DNA from: Lachnospiraceae bacterium
GTDB taxonomy: Bacteria > Bacillota > Clostridia > Lachnospirales > Lachnospiraceae
Length of the DNA stretch: 64,000 bases
Direction: 5' to 3'
Assembly (NCBI GenBank): GCA_910574885.1
Contig: CAJTDD010000008.1
Span: forward strand, 62,001-126,000
Below the pieces are notes generated by a model, which worked only from the letters and a program-made list of their open reading frames with translations, was not told the DNA's origin and ran no database searches. Made by a program: the position numbers and the translations under genes. Position 1 is the first letter of the stretch, and the number at the start of each line of letters is the position of its first letter. Of this stretch, positions 9,524 through 17,817 are shown one piece after another.

Positions 9524-9546
9524 GCTTGCCATAGTACACGAAGGAA

Positions 9547-9577
9547 AAGGATATGCAAAAACAGCATATCCTTTTTT
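9547..9577 (+). terminator. Intrinsic terminator after the TPR gene
   Basis: AAGGATATGC and GCATATCCTT form a perfect 10-bp stem with loop AAAAACA, followed by a T run. It separates the folC operon from spoIIAA. Confidence 0.9.
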
Positions 9578-9619
9578 CATACCAATTTTTGGCCAGAACC
9601 TTTGAGAAGGAGGATGAAC

Positions 9620-9931
9620 ATGAAATATCAGGTCCAGGAAAACTGCCTGACAGTCTTTTTACCCAATGAACTAGACCACCACAACGCCGAGGAAATCCGC
9701 AAGGAATCCGACCATTTAATCGAGCACAACCACATCCGCTACGTAGTCTTCGACTTCAAGGAAACGAACTTCATGGACAGCTCCGGAATCGGCGTAATCA
9801 TGGGACGTTACAAACGCATTTACCTGCTTGGCGGCGAAGTATGCGCCGTCCACACCAATGAAAGAATGCGGAAAATATTAACTATGTCAGGAATCACGAA
9901 AATCATGCAGATATATGAGGAGGAAGAATAG
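9620..9931 (+). CDS. spoIIAA: Anti-sigma F factor antagonist SpoIIAA
   Basis: A 103-residue STAS-domain protein. Unphosphorylated SpoIIAA binds SpoIIAB and frees sigma F in the forespore. The conserved phosphorylation site is seen in FMDSSGIGVIMGRYK (Ser at about residue 58). The start at 9620 has AAGGAGG at six bases' distance; the in-frame ATG at 9614 lies against the Shine-Dalgarno sequence. It is immediately followed by spoIIAB with no gap, the classical spoIIA operon order. Confidence 0.96.
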   Translation: MKYQVQENCLTVFLPNELDHHNAEEIRKESDHLIEHNHIRYVVFDFKETNFMDSSGIGVIMGRYKRIYLLGGEVCAVHTNERMRKILTMSGITKIMQIYEEEE

Positions 9932-10387
9932 ATGGAACATACCAATGAGATGCAGTTAATCTTTGACAGCCGCTCATCCAACGAGTCATTTGCCCGGGTA
10001 ACGGTCGCCGCGTTTATGACATCCTTAAATCCTACGGTGGAGGAAGTATCCGACGTAAAGACGGCGGTATCTGAGGCTGTGACCAACGCCGTTATCCACG
10101 GCTATGAAAATGAAGTACATAACATCTACATCCGATGCCGCACAGAGGGAAGGACGCTCTATCTGGAAATCGAGGACGAAGGCAAGGGAATCGAGGATGT
10201 GAAACAGGCGATGGAGCCGCTGTTCACCACGAAGCCGGAGCTTGATCGCTCCGGGATGGGATTTTCCTTTATGGAAGCCTTCATGGACCGCTTAGAGGTC
10301 TTGTCGGCTCCGGGAAAGGGAACTACCGTAAAGATGGAAAAAACAATCGGAAAAGGACGCAGACTATGGACCACACAATCGCTTTGA
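9932..10387 (+). CDS. spoIIAB: Anti-sigma F factor SpoIIAB (serine kinase)
   Basis: A GHKL-family ATPase of 151 residues that holds sigma F inactive and phosphorylates SpoIIAA. Motifs are the N-box AVSEAVTNAVIHGYEN, the G1-box EIEDEGKGIED and the G2-box DRSGMGFSFMEAFMD. The length is typical. Its start abuts the spoIIAA stop, and its 3' end overlaps the sigF start by 22 nt, implying translational coupling of the anti-sigma factor with its sigma partner. Confidence 0.96.
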   Translation: MEHTNEMQLIFDSRSSNESFARVTVAAFMTSLNPTVEEVSDVKTAVSEAVTNAVIHGYENEVHNIYIRCRTEGRTLYLEIEDEGKGIEDVKQAMEPLFTTKPELDRSGMGFSFMEAFMDRLEVLSAPGKGTTVKMEKTIGKGRRLWTTQSL

Positions 10388-11079
10388 TTCAAAAATCTCA
10401 CGAAGGGGATGAAGAAGCGAGAGCACAGCTGGTAGAGGAAAACACAGGGCTTGTCTGGTGTATCGTCAAACGGTTCTACAACCGGGGCGTGGAGGCGGAG
10501 GATTTGTTCCAGGTGGGCAGTATCGGCCTGCTGAAAGCAATCGACAAGTTCGATCTGTCCTTTGACGTTAAATTTTCTACCTATGCGGTTCCTATGATTT
10601 CCGGGGAAATCAAGCGTTTCCTGAGGGACGACGGGATGATTAAGGTGAGCCGCTCGTTAAAGGAGCTTGCCTACAAAGCCTATCTCTGTCAGGAGCGGCT
10701 TCAGGAAAAATGGGGCAGGGACCCGACGGTGGCGGAGATAGCACAGGAGCTTGGAGTCGAGACGGAGGAACTCACACAGGCTTTAGATGCCAGCGGGGAT
10801 ATTGAATCTCTGCACAAACCCATTTACCAGAAAGAGGGACAGGAAGTAAGGCTGATGGATAAGCTTCCTGAGAAGGAGGGAGAAGAAGAGCAGATTTTGA
10901 ACCATTTGCTGTTGAAGCAGTTATTGGCATACCTGAATAAAGAGGAGCGGCGGCTGATTTATCTTAGGTATTTTGCAAACCAGACTCAGACGCAGGTAGG
11001 GGATACCCTTGGCATATCCCAGGTTCAGGTGTCCAGAATGGAAAAGAAAATTTTAAAAAATTTGAGAGAACGAATATAA
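10366..11079 (+). CDS. sigF: RNA polymerase sigma factor SigF (forespore-specific)
   Basis: A 237-residue sigma-70 family factor that starts the forespore programme. Region 2 is clear (RGVEAEDLFQVGSIGLLKAIDKFD, then FSTYAVPMISGEIKRFLRDDG). Region 3 (DPTVAEIAQELGVETEEL) and region 4 (LRYFANQTQTQVGDTLGISQVQVSRMEKKIL) follow. Third gene of the spoIIA operon. Confidence 0.96.
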   Translation: MDHTIALIQKSHEGDEEARAQLVEENTGLVWCIVKRFYNRGVEAEDLFQVGSIGLLKAIDKFDLSFDVKFSTYAVPMISGEIKRFLRDDGMIKVSRSLKELAYKAYLCQERLQEKWGRDPTVAEIAQELGVETEELTQALDASGDIESLHKPIYQKEGQEVRLMDKLPEKEGEEEQILNHLLLKQLLAYLNKEERRLIYLRYFANQTQTQVGDTLGISQVQVSRMEKKILKNLRERI

Positions 11080-11091
11080 CAGGCATACCAT

Positions 11092-11120
11092 GAATATTTT
11101 TCTTGAAAATATCCATACTA
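11092..11120 (+). promoter_or_regulatory. Candidate sigma-G/sigma-F type promoter for the spoVA operon
   Basis: GAATA at 11092-11096 and CATACTA at 11114-11120, spaced 17 nt, match the forespore sigma-G pattern known from Bacillus (GHATR, about 18 nt, CATnHTA). The spoVA operon is sigma-G dependent in B. subtilis, which fits the position 31 nt before the first gene. A weak hairpin overlaps the same bases. Confidence 0.6.
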
Positions 11121-11151
11121 ATCCGCAAAAGGAATAAAGAAGGTGGAAAGT

Positions 11152-11376
11152 ATGGAGAATGCAAGAAGAAAACTCAGGGTATGCCTGATTTGCGTCGTGA
11201 TGGCGGCGGTGGTGATTGGGCTGATTTACTATTTTAATGATATGAGAGACCATGGAAAGCTCAATGAAGGGACGCTGGTTAAGAATGTCATGCATTTGAA
11301 TGAAGAGAATTGGCATGGAATCGGATCTGAGACAGACGGTATGTATGAAAACGGCGTACCGGAAAGCAGGGCGTAG
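11152..11376 (+). CDS. Small single-pass membrane protein leading the spoVA genes
   Basis: A 74-residue protein with one N-terminal transmembrane helix (LRVCLICVVMAAVVIGLIYYF, residues about 8-27) and an acidic, polar C-terminus (LNEGTLVKNVMHLNEENW). ATG 11152 follows AAGGTGG; the frame can be extended three codons to a GTG at 11143, but that would bury the binding site. The stop lies two bases before spoVAA, so it is probably translated together with the spoVA genes. I recognise no family. A role in spore-membrane assembly or dipicolinate transport is an inference from position only. Confidence 0.7.
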   Translation: MENARRKLRVCLICVVMAAVVIGLIYYFNDMRDHGKLNEGTLVKNVMHLNEENWHGIGSETDGMYENGVPESRA

Positions 11377-11378
11377 GA

Positions 11379-12044
11379 ATGGCAAATGAGACAGTATACA
11401 TCAAAGTGGACAAGAACGTGGAGGTCACGAAACCGGAGGTTACGCTTGGGGATGTGATTCAGATGGAGTGTCCCAACCCGTCGGTTGTTCCCAGGCTTAA
11501 AAGCCTGAAATTGCTCACATTTCATCACACGGACGATAAGCATCAGAACCGTGTTGCCATTTCAATCCTGAAGGTGATAGAGCGTATCCATGAGGAATGT
11601 CCGAATGTTGACGTGCAGAATCTTGGGGAGACGGATTTCATTGTGACTTACGAGGAACAGCAGACGGCAGGCGGCGCGGTGCATTACACAAAACTGGCGG
11701 CTGTCGTCATTATCAGTTTCATGGGCGCGGCGTTTTCGATTATGGCGTTCAACAATGACGTTGATACGACGAAATTATTTTCCCAAATCTACGAACTCCT
11801 GACAGGGCAGAAGTCGGACGGGTTCACGATTTTGGAGCTGACGTACTGCATTGGGCTGGTGATAGGAATCCTGACCTTCTTCAACCATTTCGGCAAGAAG
11901 AAGTTCACGGTAGACCCTACGCCGATGGAGATTGAGATGCGTCTATATGAAAATGATATCCAGACCACCCTGATTGAAACGTATTCCAGAAAGGAGAAGG
12001 AGCTGGATGTGGGCACAGGTTCTAATGGCGGTCATCGGACTTAG
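11379..12044 (+). CDS. spoVAA: Stage V sporulation protein AA
   Basis: A 221-residue protein with an N-terminal soluble domain (KPEVTLGDVIQMECPNP, typical of SpoVAA) and two C-terminal membrane helices (about 106-127 LAAVVIISFMGAAFSIMAFN and about 150-170). SpoVA proteins form the inner-membrane channel for Ca-dipicolinate uptake into spores and release at germination. The gene overlaps spoVAB by 38 nt. Confidence 0.92.
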   Translation: MANETVYIKVDKNVEVTKPEVTLGDVIQMECPNPSVVPRLKSLKLLTFHHTDDKHQNRVAISILKVIERIHEECPNVDVQNLGETDFIVTYEEQQTAGGAVHYTKLAAVVIISFMGAAFSIMAFNNDVDTTKLFSQIYELLTGQKSDGFTILELTYCIGLVIGILTFFNHFGKKKFTVDPTPMEIEMRLYENDIQTTLIETYSRKEKELDVGTGSNGGHRT

Positions 12045-12420
12045 CGCAGGTATGGTTGTTGCGGGAGGGCTTTTCTCGTTCATCAGCGAGCTTGGAGTGG
12101 TATCGGATTTTGCCGACAGGACGCACACCGGGGAGCATATCCTGCTTTACGAAAACAGTGTGGCTCTTGGGGGAATTCTTGGTAATATTTTCTTTATCTA
12201 TGGAATTCGGATTCCTTTCGGGGCGTGGCTTCTGCCAGTGTTCGGGCTGTTCGGCGGTATTTTTGTCGGATGCTGGTCCATGGCTCTGGCGGAGATTCTG
12301 AATGTATTTCCCATTTTTGTGCGCAGGGTAAAACTGCTGCGGGGGATACAATATCTGATTCTTGGGGTTGCGGTTGGAAAAGGCGTGGGGGCGTTAATCT
12401 TCTTTTTTAACCGCTTTTAA
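12007..12420 (+). CDS. spoVAB: Stage V sporulation protein AB
   Basis: A 137-residue integral membrane protein with four hydrophobic segments (starting VLMAVIGLSAGMVVAGGLF; later SVALGGILGNIFFIYG and LPVFGLFGGIFVGCW), typical of SpoVAB. ATG 12007 has AAGGAG upstream inside spoVAA. An in-frame TTG at 11974 is less likely. Part of the dipicolinate channel operon. Confidence 0.92.
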   Translation: MWAQVLMAVIGLSAGMVVAGGLFSFISELGVVSDFADRTHTGEHILLYENSVALGGILGNIFFIYGIRIPFGAWLLPVFGLFGGIFVGCWSMALAEILNVFPIFVRRVKLLRGIQYLILGVAVGKGVGALIFFFNRF

Positions 12421-12457
12421 AAGACGGAGAAAATAAGGATGCAGGGAGGAGAGGAAA

Positions 12458-12916
12458 ATGGATAAACAGAAACAACAGCAGGCATATGAAAATTATGTCA
12501 AGAAGAAAACGCCGGTGCATAACCTGCCGATGAATATGGCGAAGGCGTTTGTGGCAGGGGGAGTGATCTGTACTGTGGGACAGGCAATCCTGAACTATTG
12601 CGGGAAGCTTGGGTTTGATAAGGATGTGAGCGGCGGGTGGACGTCTATGATCCTGGTGATTTTAAGCGTCGTCCTGACTGGGTTCAATATTTATCCCCGT
12701 ATTGCGAAATGGGGCGGCGCGGGGACGTTGGTTCCGATTACGGGATTTGCCAATTCGGTTGCGGCCCCGGCGATTGAGTATAAGAAGGAAGGGCAGGTCA
12801 TGGGAATTGGGTGTAAGATTTTTACGATTGCAGGGCCCGTGATACTGTATGGGATATTCACCAGCTGGGTTTTAGGGTTCGGGTACTGGATTTTGAAAAT
12901 CAGCGGGATTATTTGA
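12458..12916 (+). CDS. spoVAC: Stage V sporulation protein AC
   Basis: A 152-residue multi-helix membrane protein of the SpoVAC/SpoVAE family. It has the family's KKKTPVHNLPMNMAKAFVAGGVIC start and the glycine-rich GGAGTLVPITGFANSVAAPAIEYKKEG loop. In Bacillus SpoVAC behaves as a mechanosensitive channel for dipicolinic acid. It has a strong AGGGAGGAG binding site. Confidence 0.95.
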   Translation: MDKQKQQQAYENYVKKKTPVHNLPMNMAKAFVAGGVICTVGQAILNYCGKLGFDKDVSGGWTSMILVILSVVLTGFNIYPRIAKWGGAGTLVPITGFANSVAAPAIEYKKEGQVMGIGCKIFTIAGPVILYGIFTSWVLGFGYWILKISGII

Positions 12917-12938
12917 GAGAAAAGGCAGGTAGGGATGA

Positions 12939-13943
12939 ATGGTTAAGGGATTGCAAAGTATTGCATTTAGAGAGTCCCCGTATCTGGTGAGCAGTGCGTC
13001 GGTGGCGGGGAAGAAGGAGGGAGAGGGCCCTCTGGGGAAGATGTTCGATATGGTAGAGCAGGAGAATCTGTTCGGGGAAAATACATGGGAAGAGGCGGAA
13101 AGTACCATGCAGAAGGAGGCGTGTCTTCTGGCGATGGGGAAGGCCCATGTGGAGGCGTCGGAGGTAAGGTATCTGTTTGGCGGAGACCTTCTCCGTCAGG
13201 GGGTAGCGACTTCTATGGGCGTGGAGGAGCTGGGGATACCGATGTTCGGGCTGTTCGGAGCGTGTTCTACGTCGGGGGAAGCCCTTGCCCTCGCGGCTAT
13301 GAGCGTGGCGGCAGGGTATGGGGATTATATGCTTGCCGTTACATCCAGCCATTTCGGGAGTGCGGAGAAAGAGTTCCGGTTTCCCCTGGGATATGCGAAC
13401 CAAAGACCATTATCCGCCCAGTGGACGGTTACGGGAAGCGGCGCATTCCTGGTAGGGACAAGAAGAAGCCATGTGAGGATTACGGGCGTGACCGTGGGGA
13501 AGATTGTGGATTATGGACTGAAGGATTCCCAGAACATGGGGGCGTGTATGGCTCCTGCCGCGTGTGATACGATTATACGGAATCTAGAGGATTTCGGGAG
13601 GACTGCAGATGATTATAACCGGATTGTGACTGGGGATTTGGGATATGTGGGGCAGAGCATCCTGTTTGATTTGATGCGTGGGAAGGGATACGATATTAAG
13701 AAGAACCACATGGATTGCGGGATGACCATATTTGACCAGGTGTCTCAGGATACCCATGCGGGAGGGAGCGGGTGCGGATGTGCCGCGACCACGTTGTCGG
13801 CGTATATTTTGCCTAAGCTGAACCGCGGGGAGTGGAAACGGGTTCTGTTCGTGCCGACAGGGGCGTTGATGTCAACGGTGAGTTACAATGAAGGATCCAG
13901 CGTACCAGGAATCGCCCACGGGATTGTGTTGGAGCATTGTTAG
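12939..13943 (+). CDS. spoVAD: Stage V sporulation protein AD
   Basis: A 334-residue thiolase-fold protein (MFGLFGACSTSGEALALAAM with the thiolase-like cysteine region; GGSGCGCAATTLSAYILPKL near the end). SpoVAD is a peripheral inner-membrane protein that binds dipicolinic acid. The stop codon TAG (13941-13943) lies within the first bases of the downstream 86-bp tandem repeat, so a duplication event touched the very end of the gene without extending it. Confidence 0.95.
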   Translation: MVKGLQSIAFRESPYLVSSASVAGKKEGEGPLGKMFDMVEQENLFGENTWEEAESTMQKEACLLAMGKAHVEASEVRYLFGGDLLRQGVATSMGVEELGIPMFGLFGACSTSGEALALAAMSVAAGYGDYMLAVTSSHFGSAEKEFRFPLGYANQRPLSAQWTVTGSGAFLVGTRRSHVRITGVTVGKIVDYGLKDSQNMGACMAPAACDTIIRNLEDFGRTADDYNRIVTGDLGYVGQSILFDLMRGKGYDIKKNHMDCGMTIFDQVSQDTHAGGSGCGCAATTLSAYILPKLNRGEWKRVLFVPTGALMSTVSYNEGSSVPGIAHGIVLEHC

Positions 13944-14130
13944 AGGAGAAAGGCAAATGCGAAGCATTTTTAGAATGCCTTTCTCCGACCTGCCGCCGAG
14001 GCAGAGCCGAGGGGGCGCTACCTTGTTAGAGGCAGAACGCAAATGCGAAGCATTTTTAGAATGCCTTTCTCCGACCTGCCGCCGAGGCAGAGCCGAGGGG
14101 GCGCTACCTTGTTAGAGGCAGAACGCAAAT
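13939..14130. repeat. 86-bp tandem repeat between spoVAD and spoVAE
   Basis: Two full copies and a partial third with an exact period of 86 bp: units begin GTTAGAGG at 13939, 14025 and 14111. Each unit contains the small palindrome AAATGC-GAA-GCATTT and a GC-rich part (CCGCCGAGGCAGAGCCGAG). Units one and two differ at only a few bases near their starts. An open frame runs across the repeats but has no binding site and is an artefact. The unit resembles a dispersed palindromic intergenic repeat amplified in place. Confidence 0.93.
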
Positions 14131-14163
14131 GCGAAGCATTTCTGGAAGATAAGGAGTGAAGTT

Positions 14164-14520
14164 ATGGATTATATCAATGCATTTTGGGTTGGGGGCGTCA
14201 TCTGTGCTTTCGTGCAGATTCTCCTTGACCGGACAAAGCTGATGCCGGGGCGCGTCATGGTGCTTCTGGTATGCGGCGGAGCAGTGCTTGGGGCGCTGCA
14301 TATCTATCAGCCGTTTCAGGATTTCGCAGGCGCAGGCGCAAGCGTGCCGCTGACCGGATTCGGCAACCTTTTGTGGAAGGGAGTCAAGGAGGCTGTAGAC
14401 AAAGAAGGATTCATTGGAATCTTTATGGGCGGTTTTAAGGCGAGTGCAGTCGGGATATCCGCAGCCCTTGTGTTCAGCTACCTTGCATCCCTTGTATTTG
14501 AACCCAAAATGAAGAAGTAG
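14164..14520 (+). CDS. spoVAE: Stage V sporulation protein AE
   Basis: A 118-residue membrane protein of the SpoVAC/AE family (MDYINAFWVGGVICAFVQILLDRT; the conserved AGAGASVPLTGFGNLLWKG loop). Final gene of the spoVA set here. ATG 14164 follows AAGGAG. The 86-bp repeat separates it by 220 nt from spoVAD, where an adjacent or overlapping gene would be usual, so the repeat-borne secondary structure may affect its expression. Confidence 0.94.
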   Translation: MDYINAFWVGGVICAFVQILLDRTKLMPGRVMVLLVCGGAVLGALHIYQPFQDFAGAGASVPLTGFGNLLWKGVKEAVDKEGFIGIFMGGFKASAVGISAALVFSYLASLVFEPKMKK

Positions 14521-14649
14521 CTGTTAAGATTTGCTAAGGTTCATTCGGAATCATAAAAAAAGTAGTTGTTTTCTTTTTATATAGATGGTAATGTAAAAGA
14601 GAACGTCGGGAAACAACAGTTACCAATACCTGATATAGGGAGGAAAACA

Positions 14650-16284
14650 ATGAATTATTTAGATATTATCATACCATTTGTGGGCGGGCTTGGAATGTTT
14701 ATTTATGGTATGCAGATTATGGCGCAAGGTCTGGAAAATGCCGCCGGCAACAAGATGAAGTCTCTGCTGGAAGTCCTGACCAAGAATAAGCTGATGGGCG
14801 TACTTTTGGGGGCTGTGATTACAGCCGTTATCCAGAGTTCATCTGCAACTACCGTCATGGTAGTCGGATTTGTCAATGCTGGAATCATGAACCTGACTCA
14901 GGCAATGGGCGTTATCATGGGCGCCAATATCGGTACGACTGTGACTGGATGGTTAGTGTCTGCGGTAGAATGGGCGAAATTCCTAAGCCCTTCCAAGTTA
15001 GCGCCTATTGCGGTCATGCTCGGAGTCATTATTATGCTGACGGGAAAGCGCCGCTCTTCCAAGGAAGTTGCCAGTATCATCGTCGGCTTCGGACTGCTTT
15101 TTATCGGTATCACAACCATGTCTTCGGCAGTATCGCCTTTGCAGGAGTCGGAGAGCTTCTGTAATATATTTGTTACCCTTGGGGATAATCCGCTTTTGGG
15201 AATCCTTGCCGGTGCTTTCGTGACAGCCGTTATCCAGAGTTCATCTGCATCTGTGGGTATTCTGCAGAGCCTTGCGGCGGCGGGGCTGGTTCCGTTCAGC
15301 GCGGCAGTTTACATTATCATGGGACAGAACATCGGTACTTGTGTTACGGCAATCCTGTCAAGCCTTGGGGCGAAGAAGAATGCCAAGACGGCGGCGCTTA
15401 TGCACCTGTTGTTCAACGTCATTGGTACGGTGCTGTTCAGCGCGGTTGCGATTATTTACTATGAGTTCGTGAATCCGCAGATTGGATTCGGCTATATTAC
15501 ACAGACGCAGATTAGTATGGTGCATACGGCGTTCAATATCGGTACGACCGTACTGCTGTTTCCTGTGTCCGGATGGATTATCAAGCTGGCGAAGAAAATC
15601 GGCAGAGTGGACGAGGATGCACAGGACAAGGGTATCGTGCTTCTGGACGACCGTATCTTAGAGACGCCTGTAATCGCGTTGCAGTCTACGGTCAAGGAAG
15701 TGGCCCGGATGGCACAGATTGTAGAGGATTCCCTGATGGTGGCAAAAGACGTGCTGTTTACGCTGAAAGAGGAGGATATTCGTTTCCTGAAAGAAGAAGA
15801 GACGACGGTGGACAAGTTAAGCGCGGGAATCACAGAGTATGCGATTAAGTTAAGCTCCCTGCAAGTCAGTGAGAAAGAGCATCAGGACGTGGCCCATCTT
15901 TTGCAGATGGTTTCGGATGTGGAGCGTATCAGTGATTATTGTGAGAATATTTCCGAATTTGCAGAGACGCTTCATGAGAAGAAGGTTTCCTTCTCGGAGG
16001 TGGGAACCAGACAGTTGAAGGAAATGTTCGATGTGTGTACGGACAGTTACCGGTATGCATTTGAAGCATTTGTGGAGCAGAACAAAGAGAAGGCGCTTAT
16101 GGTCATTGAGAAGGAGACGCAGGCGGACGACTTGGAGATTTCTCTCAGGAGCAAGCATATCAAACGCCTGGCGAATAACCAGTGCAATACGGAGGCGGGA
16201 ATCGTGTTCCTGGACACGCTGGTCTGTCTGGAGCGTATTTCAGACCATGCGCGCAATATTGCGGAGGAGGTTCTTGAGAACTGA
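14650..16284 (+). CDS. Na/Pi cotransporter family protein with C-terminal PhoU domain
   Basis: A 544-residue inner-membrane protein. Two Na_Pi_cotrans repeats are marked by the signature AVIQSSSATTVMVVGFVNAG (about residue 57) and its internal duplicate AVIQSSSASVGILQSLAAAG (about 195). After about residue 330 comes a cytoplasmic PhoU-like helical domain (HLLQMVSDVERISDYCENI). This matches the NptA/YjbB group of sodium-dependent phosphate transporters. The start at 14650 has GGGAGG; the open frame runs further upstream but without support. The 129-nt upstream gap has no convincing promoter. Confidence 0.9.
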   Translation: MNYLDIIIPFVGGLGMFIYGMQIMAQGLENAAGNKMKSLLEVLTKNKLMGVLLGAVITAVIQSSSATTVMVVGFVNAGIMNLTQAMGVIMGANIGTTVTGWLVSAVEWAKFLSPSKLAPIAVMLGVIIMLTGKRRSSKEVASIIVGFGLLFIGITTMSSAVSPLQESESFCNIFVTLGDNPLLGILAGAFVTAVIQSSSASVGILQSLAAAGLVPFSAAVYIIMGQNIGTCVTAILSSLGAKKNAKTAALMHLLFNVIGTVLFSAVAIIYYEFVNPQIGFGYITQTQISMVHTAFNIGTTVLLFPVSGWIIKLAKKIGRVDEDAQDKGIVLLDDRILETPVIALQSTVKEVARMAQIVEDSLMVAKDVLFTLKEEDIRFLKEEETTVDKLSAGITEYAIKLSSLQVSEKEHQDVAHLLQMVSDVERISDYCENISEFAETLHEKKVSFSEVGTRQLKEMFDVCTDSYRYAFEAFVEQNKEKALMVIEKETQADDLEISLRSKHIKRLANNQCNTEAGIVFLDTLVCLERISDHARNIAEEVLEN

Positions 16285-16290
16285 GGAGAA

Positions 16291-16596
16291 TTATTCTTTT
16301 TTGGTTTCGAGAAAAATCCGCATCTGGTCTTTGCTGATGCGCTCCCAGTTGTCGCGGTCTGCCTCGTACTGCTCATTCATCCATGTAAGGGCGTTGGCAA
16401 GCCCTTCCTGGGTGAAGGGAAATTCTTTTTTCTCCTTCTGCTCTTCGGGGGTAGCCTCGAAACACCAGGGTTCGGGATACAAGTATGCCGTCAGTATATC
16501 GTCTGATGTCGTCAGATAATAACGCATACCGCAATGAGAGCCGGAAAACGGCTCTTTTTTTAATGCCTTCAAGGAAAGGCCGAGAGTTGGAATCAT
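16291..16596 (-). CDS. Hypothetical protein, 101 aa
   Basis: A small, acidic, soluble protein with an aromatic-rich middle (MRYYLTTSDDILTAYLYPEPWCFEA) and a helical C-terminus (EGLANALTWMNEQYEADRDNWERIS). ATG 16596 follows GAGG at about eight bases. It converges on the cotransporter gene with only six bases between stops and no clear terminator. No domain recognised. Confidence 0.7.
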   Translation of the reverse strand: MIPTLGLSLKALKKEPFSGSHCGMRYYLTTSDDILTAYLYPEPWCFEATPEEQKEKKEFPFTQEGLANALTWMNEQYEADRDNWERISKDQMRIFLETKKE

Positions 16597-16701
16597 AGGG
16601 ATTACCTCGCTATATAGATATGTTTATATTATAATACTGGTGGATGAAGAAACGCAAGGGAAGAAATAATAAAAATATAGAACAAATGTTCGTTAATGCT
16701 C

Positions 16702-16730
16702 TTGACATAATTGAGGAAGCATGTTAGTAT
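16702..16730 (+). promoter_or_regulatory. Promoter of the Panacea-type gene pair
   Basis: TTGACA at 16702-16707, 17-nt spacer, TAGTAT at 16725-16730. It lies about 80 nt before the GTG start at 16809. The leader between them contains short direct and inverted motifs (GGCCAGTGGCGAATAGCG) that could be an operator. Confidence 0.75.
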
Positions 16731-16808
16731 AAATAAAAAGTAGAAGTGTATTGAGCGGATACAGGCTATTGGCCAGTGGCGAATAGCGTAACAGGAGGTG
16801 GACAAAAG

Positions 16809-17228
16809 GTGTATACGGCAATTGAATTATCCAAATATATTGTCTCTAAGTGTGTTGATGAATATTGTCCGATTAGTAATCTGCAGCTGCAGAAGATTTT
16901 ATATTATATACAAAAGACATACCTACGGCGTGAAGATATGGCATTTCCTGATTATATAGAAGCGTGGCAGTTTGGCCCGGTGGTTCCAAATGTGTACTAT
17001 TATTTTTGTGGATTTGGGGCTATGCCGATTACGGCATCTTACAATATTTTTATTGAACCAGAGGATGCAGAGATTATAGATAAGATTGTAGAGGAAAAGA
17101 GGAAACTTGAGCCTTGGGATTTAGTGGCTGAGACACATAAACCAGACGGGGCATGGAGCAGAACCTATAAGGATGGGGAAGGGAACCGTAAACCGATTCC
17201 CAAAGAGTTAATTAAGACAGCGGGGTAG
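16809..17228 (+). CDS. Panacea/DUF4065-domain protein, putative antitoxin (SocA-like)
   Basis: About 139 residues. It starts YTAIELSKYIVSKC and contains the family signature ISNLQLQKILYYIQ (about residues 24-38) and AWQFGPVVPNVYYYF (about 53-68), diagnostic of the DUF4065/Panacea domain found in SocA and in PanA antitoxins of many toxin-antitoxin pairs. The GTG start at 16809 has AGGAGGTGG at eight bases; the upstream TTG at 16776 is not supported. It is followed after four bases by a gene with a C-terminal membrane helix, the arrangement expected of an antitoxin-toxin operon. Confidence 0.85.
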   Translation: MYTAIELSKYIVSKCVDEYCPISNLQLQKILYYIQKTYLRREDMAFPDYIEAWQFGPVVPNVYYYFCGFGAMPITASYNIFIEPEDAEIIDKIVEEKRKLEPWDLVAETHKPDGAWSRTYKDGEGNRKPIPKELIKTAG

Positions 17229-17232
17229 GAAT

Positions 17233-17814
17233 TTGGATATTGTTAAGGAAGAGCGGCAGCGTAATGAATTTCGGGATTTATTATTTAGTCTTGCTGATTC
17301 GCAGAAGATTTTACAAAGTTCGTCTGAACGGGTAGAGATATATACCTTAATGGACGCAGTCCACCCGCCCCGCAAGGGGCAAGCATTACGGTGTGCCCTT
17401 GGGTATAAGCAGTTGGAAGGGCTCTATTATTCGGTGAATCCGAAAGAAGCTTTCCGGCATTATTATTCCGATATTTTTTCAGTTCTTTCCCGGATACAAC
17501 AGGGGGATCAGCCAGGGAGTATTGACGTATTGGGACAGAATTTGATGGAATTGAGAAAAAGATACAAACCGGTAAATTATGATTCGGATAATAAATTAAT
17601 TGATATCAGCGATAACATCAGGAAATTATACGACCATGTGAGTTTGGACATTGTCTACGGGTTATTCTATTATATCGATAGGGTAGTCCGTGAGAAGAAG
17701 GAGCATCGCTTATTCCCATTTATTTGGGTGAATGTGATATGGATGGTATTGATTGCTTTGACAGTTGGCGCATGGCTGTTTGGATTGGTGGAGAAAAGGA
17801 ATATGGGGATATGA
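17233..17814 (+). CDS. Putative toxin partner of the Panacea protein, C-terminal membrane helix
   Basis: A 193-residue protein of unknown family, starting at TTG 17233 four bases after the Panacea gene (GGGGTAGGAA upstream). The body is helical and polar. Near the C-terminus is one strong transmembrane segment (FIWVNVIWMVLIALTVGAWLFGL, about 165-188) with a basic flank (REKKEHR). Panacea antitoxins are known to neutralise diverse toxins including membrane-active ones, so a membrane-targeting toxin is a reasonable inference. No nuclease or NTPase motif is visible. It ends just before a terminator, so the two genes form a closed operon. Confidence 0.65.
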   Translation: MDIVKEERQRNEFRDLLFSLADSQKILQSSSERVEIYTLMDAVHPPRKGQALRCALGYKQLEGLYYSVNPKEAFRHYYSDIFSVLSRIQQGDQPGSIDVLGQNLMELRKRYKPVNYDSDNKLIDISDNIRKLYDHVSLDIVYGLFYYIDRVVREKKEHRLFPFIWVNVIWMVLIALTVGAWLFGLVEKRNMGI

Positions 17815-17817
17815 TGT

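Noticed and set aside
13085..13567. 160-codon open frame inside spoVAD.
   Set aside because: Gly/Arg-rich sequence of the kind produced by an out-of-frame reading of a GC-rich gene.
13888..14115. A 75-codon open frame across the spoVAD end and the 86-bp repeats.
   Set aside because: It overlaps spoVAD, has no binding site and repeats its own sequence because of the tandem units.
13939..14130. Possible small CRISPR array.
   Set aside because: The units are directly tandem with no unique spacers and the period is 86 bp; no cas gene is nearby.
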